Source of the DNA: SZUA-36 sp963774415
GTDB taxonomy: Bacteria; Pseudomonadota; Gammaproteobacteria; Xanthomonadales; SZUA-36
Direction: 5' to 3'
DNA length: 64,000 bases
Assembly (NCBI GenBank): GCA_963774415.1
Contig: CAVZEU010000007.1
Location: forward strand, 1-64,000
Below the pieces are notes generated by a model. That model was not told the origin of the DNA, searched no databases, and saw only the letters and a program-made list of their open reading frames with translations. The translations under genes and the position numbers were made by a program. How positions within the stretch are numbered: position 1 is the first letter of the stretch; every line of letters begins with the position of its first letter. Positions 63,278-64,000 of the stretch are shown here, one piece after another.

Positions 63278-64000
63278 ATATCTGTGGACAATATTGGCAT
63301 TCGTATTATTCGGCGTCATCGTCAATGCCATCAAGATCCTGCGCGAGTACGAGCGCGGGGTGATTTTCCAGCTCGGACGCTTCTGGAAAGTGAAGGGCCC
63401 CGGGCTGATCCTGGTGATCCCGGTCGTCCAGCAGATGGTGCGGGTCGATTTGCGGGTCATCGTGATGGACGTCCCCACCCAGGACGTCATCTCGCGCGAC
63501 AACGTGTCGGTCAAGGTCAACGCGGTCGTCTATTTTCGCGTCATCGAACCCGACAAGGCCATCATCCAGGTCGAGAGATACCTCGAGGCCGTCAGCCAGC
63601 TGGCGCAAACCACCCTGCGCTCGGTGCTGGGTCAGCACGAACTGGACGACATGCTGGCCGAGCGTGAGAAGCTGAACCGCGATATCCAGGCGATTCTCGA
63701 CCGCCAGACCGACGCCTGGGGCATCAAGGTGGCCAACGTGGAAATCAAGCACGTCGACCTCGACGAAAGCATGATCCGGGCCATCGCCGCGCAGGCCGAG
63801 GCGGAGCGCCAGCGGCGCGCCAAGGTGATCCACGCCAGCGGCGAGAAACAGGCCGCGACGGAACTGGTGGAGGCCGCGAAAACGCTGGCGCAGGAGCCCA
63901 ACGCGATCCAGCTGCGTTACATGCAGATCCTGACCGAGATCGCCGGCAACAACACTAACACCATTGTCTTCCCGCTCGATCTGGTGAAGAAGGCCCGCGA
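63270..64000 (+). CDS. Slipin/stomatin-like SPFH protein (truncated by window end)
   Basis: 243 codons to the window edge. N-terminal hairpin membrane segment, then the SPFH domain (REYERGVIFQLGRFWKVKGP, continuing to TTLRSVLGQHELDDML) and coiled-coil start (AIAAQAEAERQRRAKVIHA). The gene overlaps the NfeD-protease stop by 8 bases, with an AGGAAG SD. Slipin and NfeD cooperate in membrane-domain organisation and proteolysis. No stop is reached. Confidence 0.92.
   Translation, partial: MFEYLWTILAFVLFGVIVNAIKILREYERGVIFQLGRFWKVKGPGLILVIPVVQQMVRVDLRVIVMDVPTQDVISRDNVSVKVNAVVYFRVIEPDKAIIQVERYLEAVSQLAQTTLRSVLGQHELDDMLAEREKLNRDIQAILDRQTDAWGIKVANVEIKHVDLDESMIRAIAAQAEAERQRRAKVIHASGEKQAATELVEAAKTLAQEPNAIQLRYMQILTEIAGNNTNTIVFPLDLVKKAR

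Noticed and set aside
1..64000. tRNA, rRNA, CRISPR arrays, integrases and intact transposases
   Set aside because: Looked for and not found; the repeats present are short dispersed motifs and gene remnants without regular spacing.

Overview
This is a GC-rich bacterial chromosome segment, most likely from an environmental gammaproteobacterium. The evidence is the mix of TonB-dependent receptor, UrcA-family protein, class I PHA synthase with PhaR and phasin, YbhGFSR-type exporter, FNR-type regulator and DUF202/YidH. The lineage is inferred from gene content only; no rRNA or tRNA is present. There is no phage, integrase, intact transposase or CRISPR array.

Layout. (1) 69-11743 is a catabolic/peptidase-like locus: three amidohydrolases (one frameshifted, two with a replaced metal ligand), a RidA enamine deaminase, an APC permease, an FAD-dependent amine oxidase with its MarR regulator, and a large TonB receptor. 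(2) 12286-19910 holds a TPR-sulfotransferase, a PoxB-like ThDP enzyme, DUF202 protein, a membrane protein translationally coupled to a winged-helix regulator, glutamate dehydrogenase and proline iminopeptidase. (3) 20055-23000 is a PHA module (phasin, phaR, phaC) with four TGC-N3-GCA operator-like sites upstream of the phasin. (4) 23215-29678 is an efflux operon (BigR/SqrR-like ArsR repressor, DUF2892 protein, TolC, adaptor, RND pump). (5) 29867-35023 is a YbhGFSR-type ABC exporter. (6) 35168-37021 is an arsenic-type operon (arsR, thioredoxin-like, ArsP permease) with a textbook promoter. (7) 37112-46572 holds a P3A proton ATPase, a TPR protein, an M20 peptidase, and acetate kinase (frameshifted) with phosphoketolase. 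(8) 47131-48399 is a DUF2089/SHOCT-like gene pair and a GIY-YIG protein. (9) 48477-50600 is a phospholipase D gene bracketed by degenerate direct repeats derived from the M20/TPR locus. (10) 50635-53976 holds an AI-2E transporter, YqjK/YqjE/YqjD-like stress proteins and an FNR-type regulator. (11) 54448-58062 is a MacAB-like exporter with a consensus FNR box placed at -41.5. (12) 58496-64000 holds UrcA, a secreted protein with a C-terminal sorting-tag-like end, a homocysteine methyltransferase-family protein, an NfeD/ClpP-type protease and a truncated slipin.

How the parts fit together (inference): phosphoketolase, acetate kinase, PoxB-like enzyme and PHA synthesis all sit around the acetyl-phosphate/acetate/acetyl-CoA node. 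An FNR-type oxygen sensor, the phospholipase D/cardiolipin synthase and the YqjD-type envelope proteins suggest adaptation to low oxygen or stationary phase. Four exporters of different families add envelope and toxicant defence. A short GTCAGAGTAAA-type motif recurs in about ten places and has even become the last codons of two genes, so small-scale repeat mobility has shaped this region.
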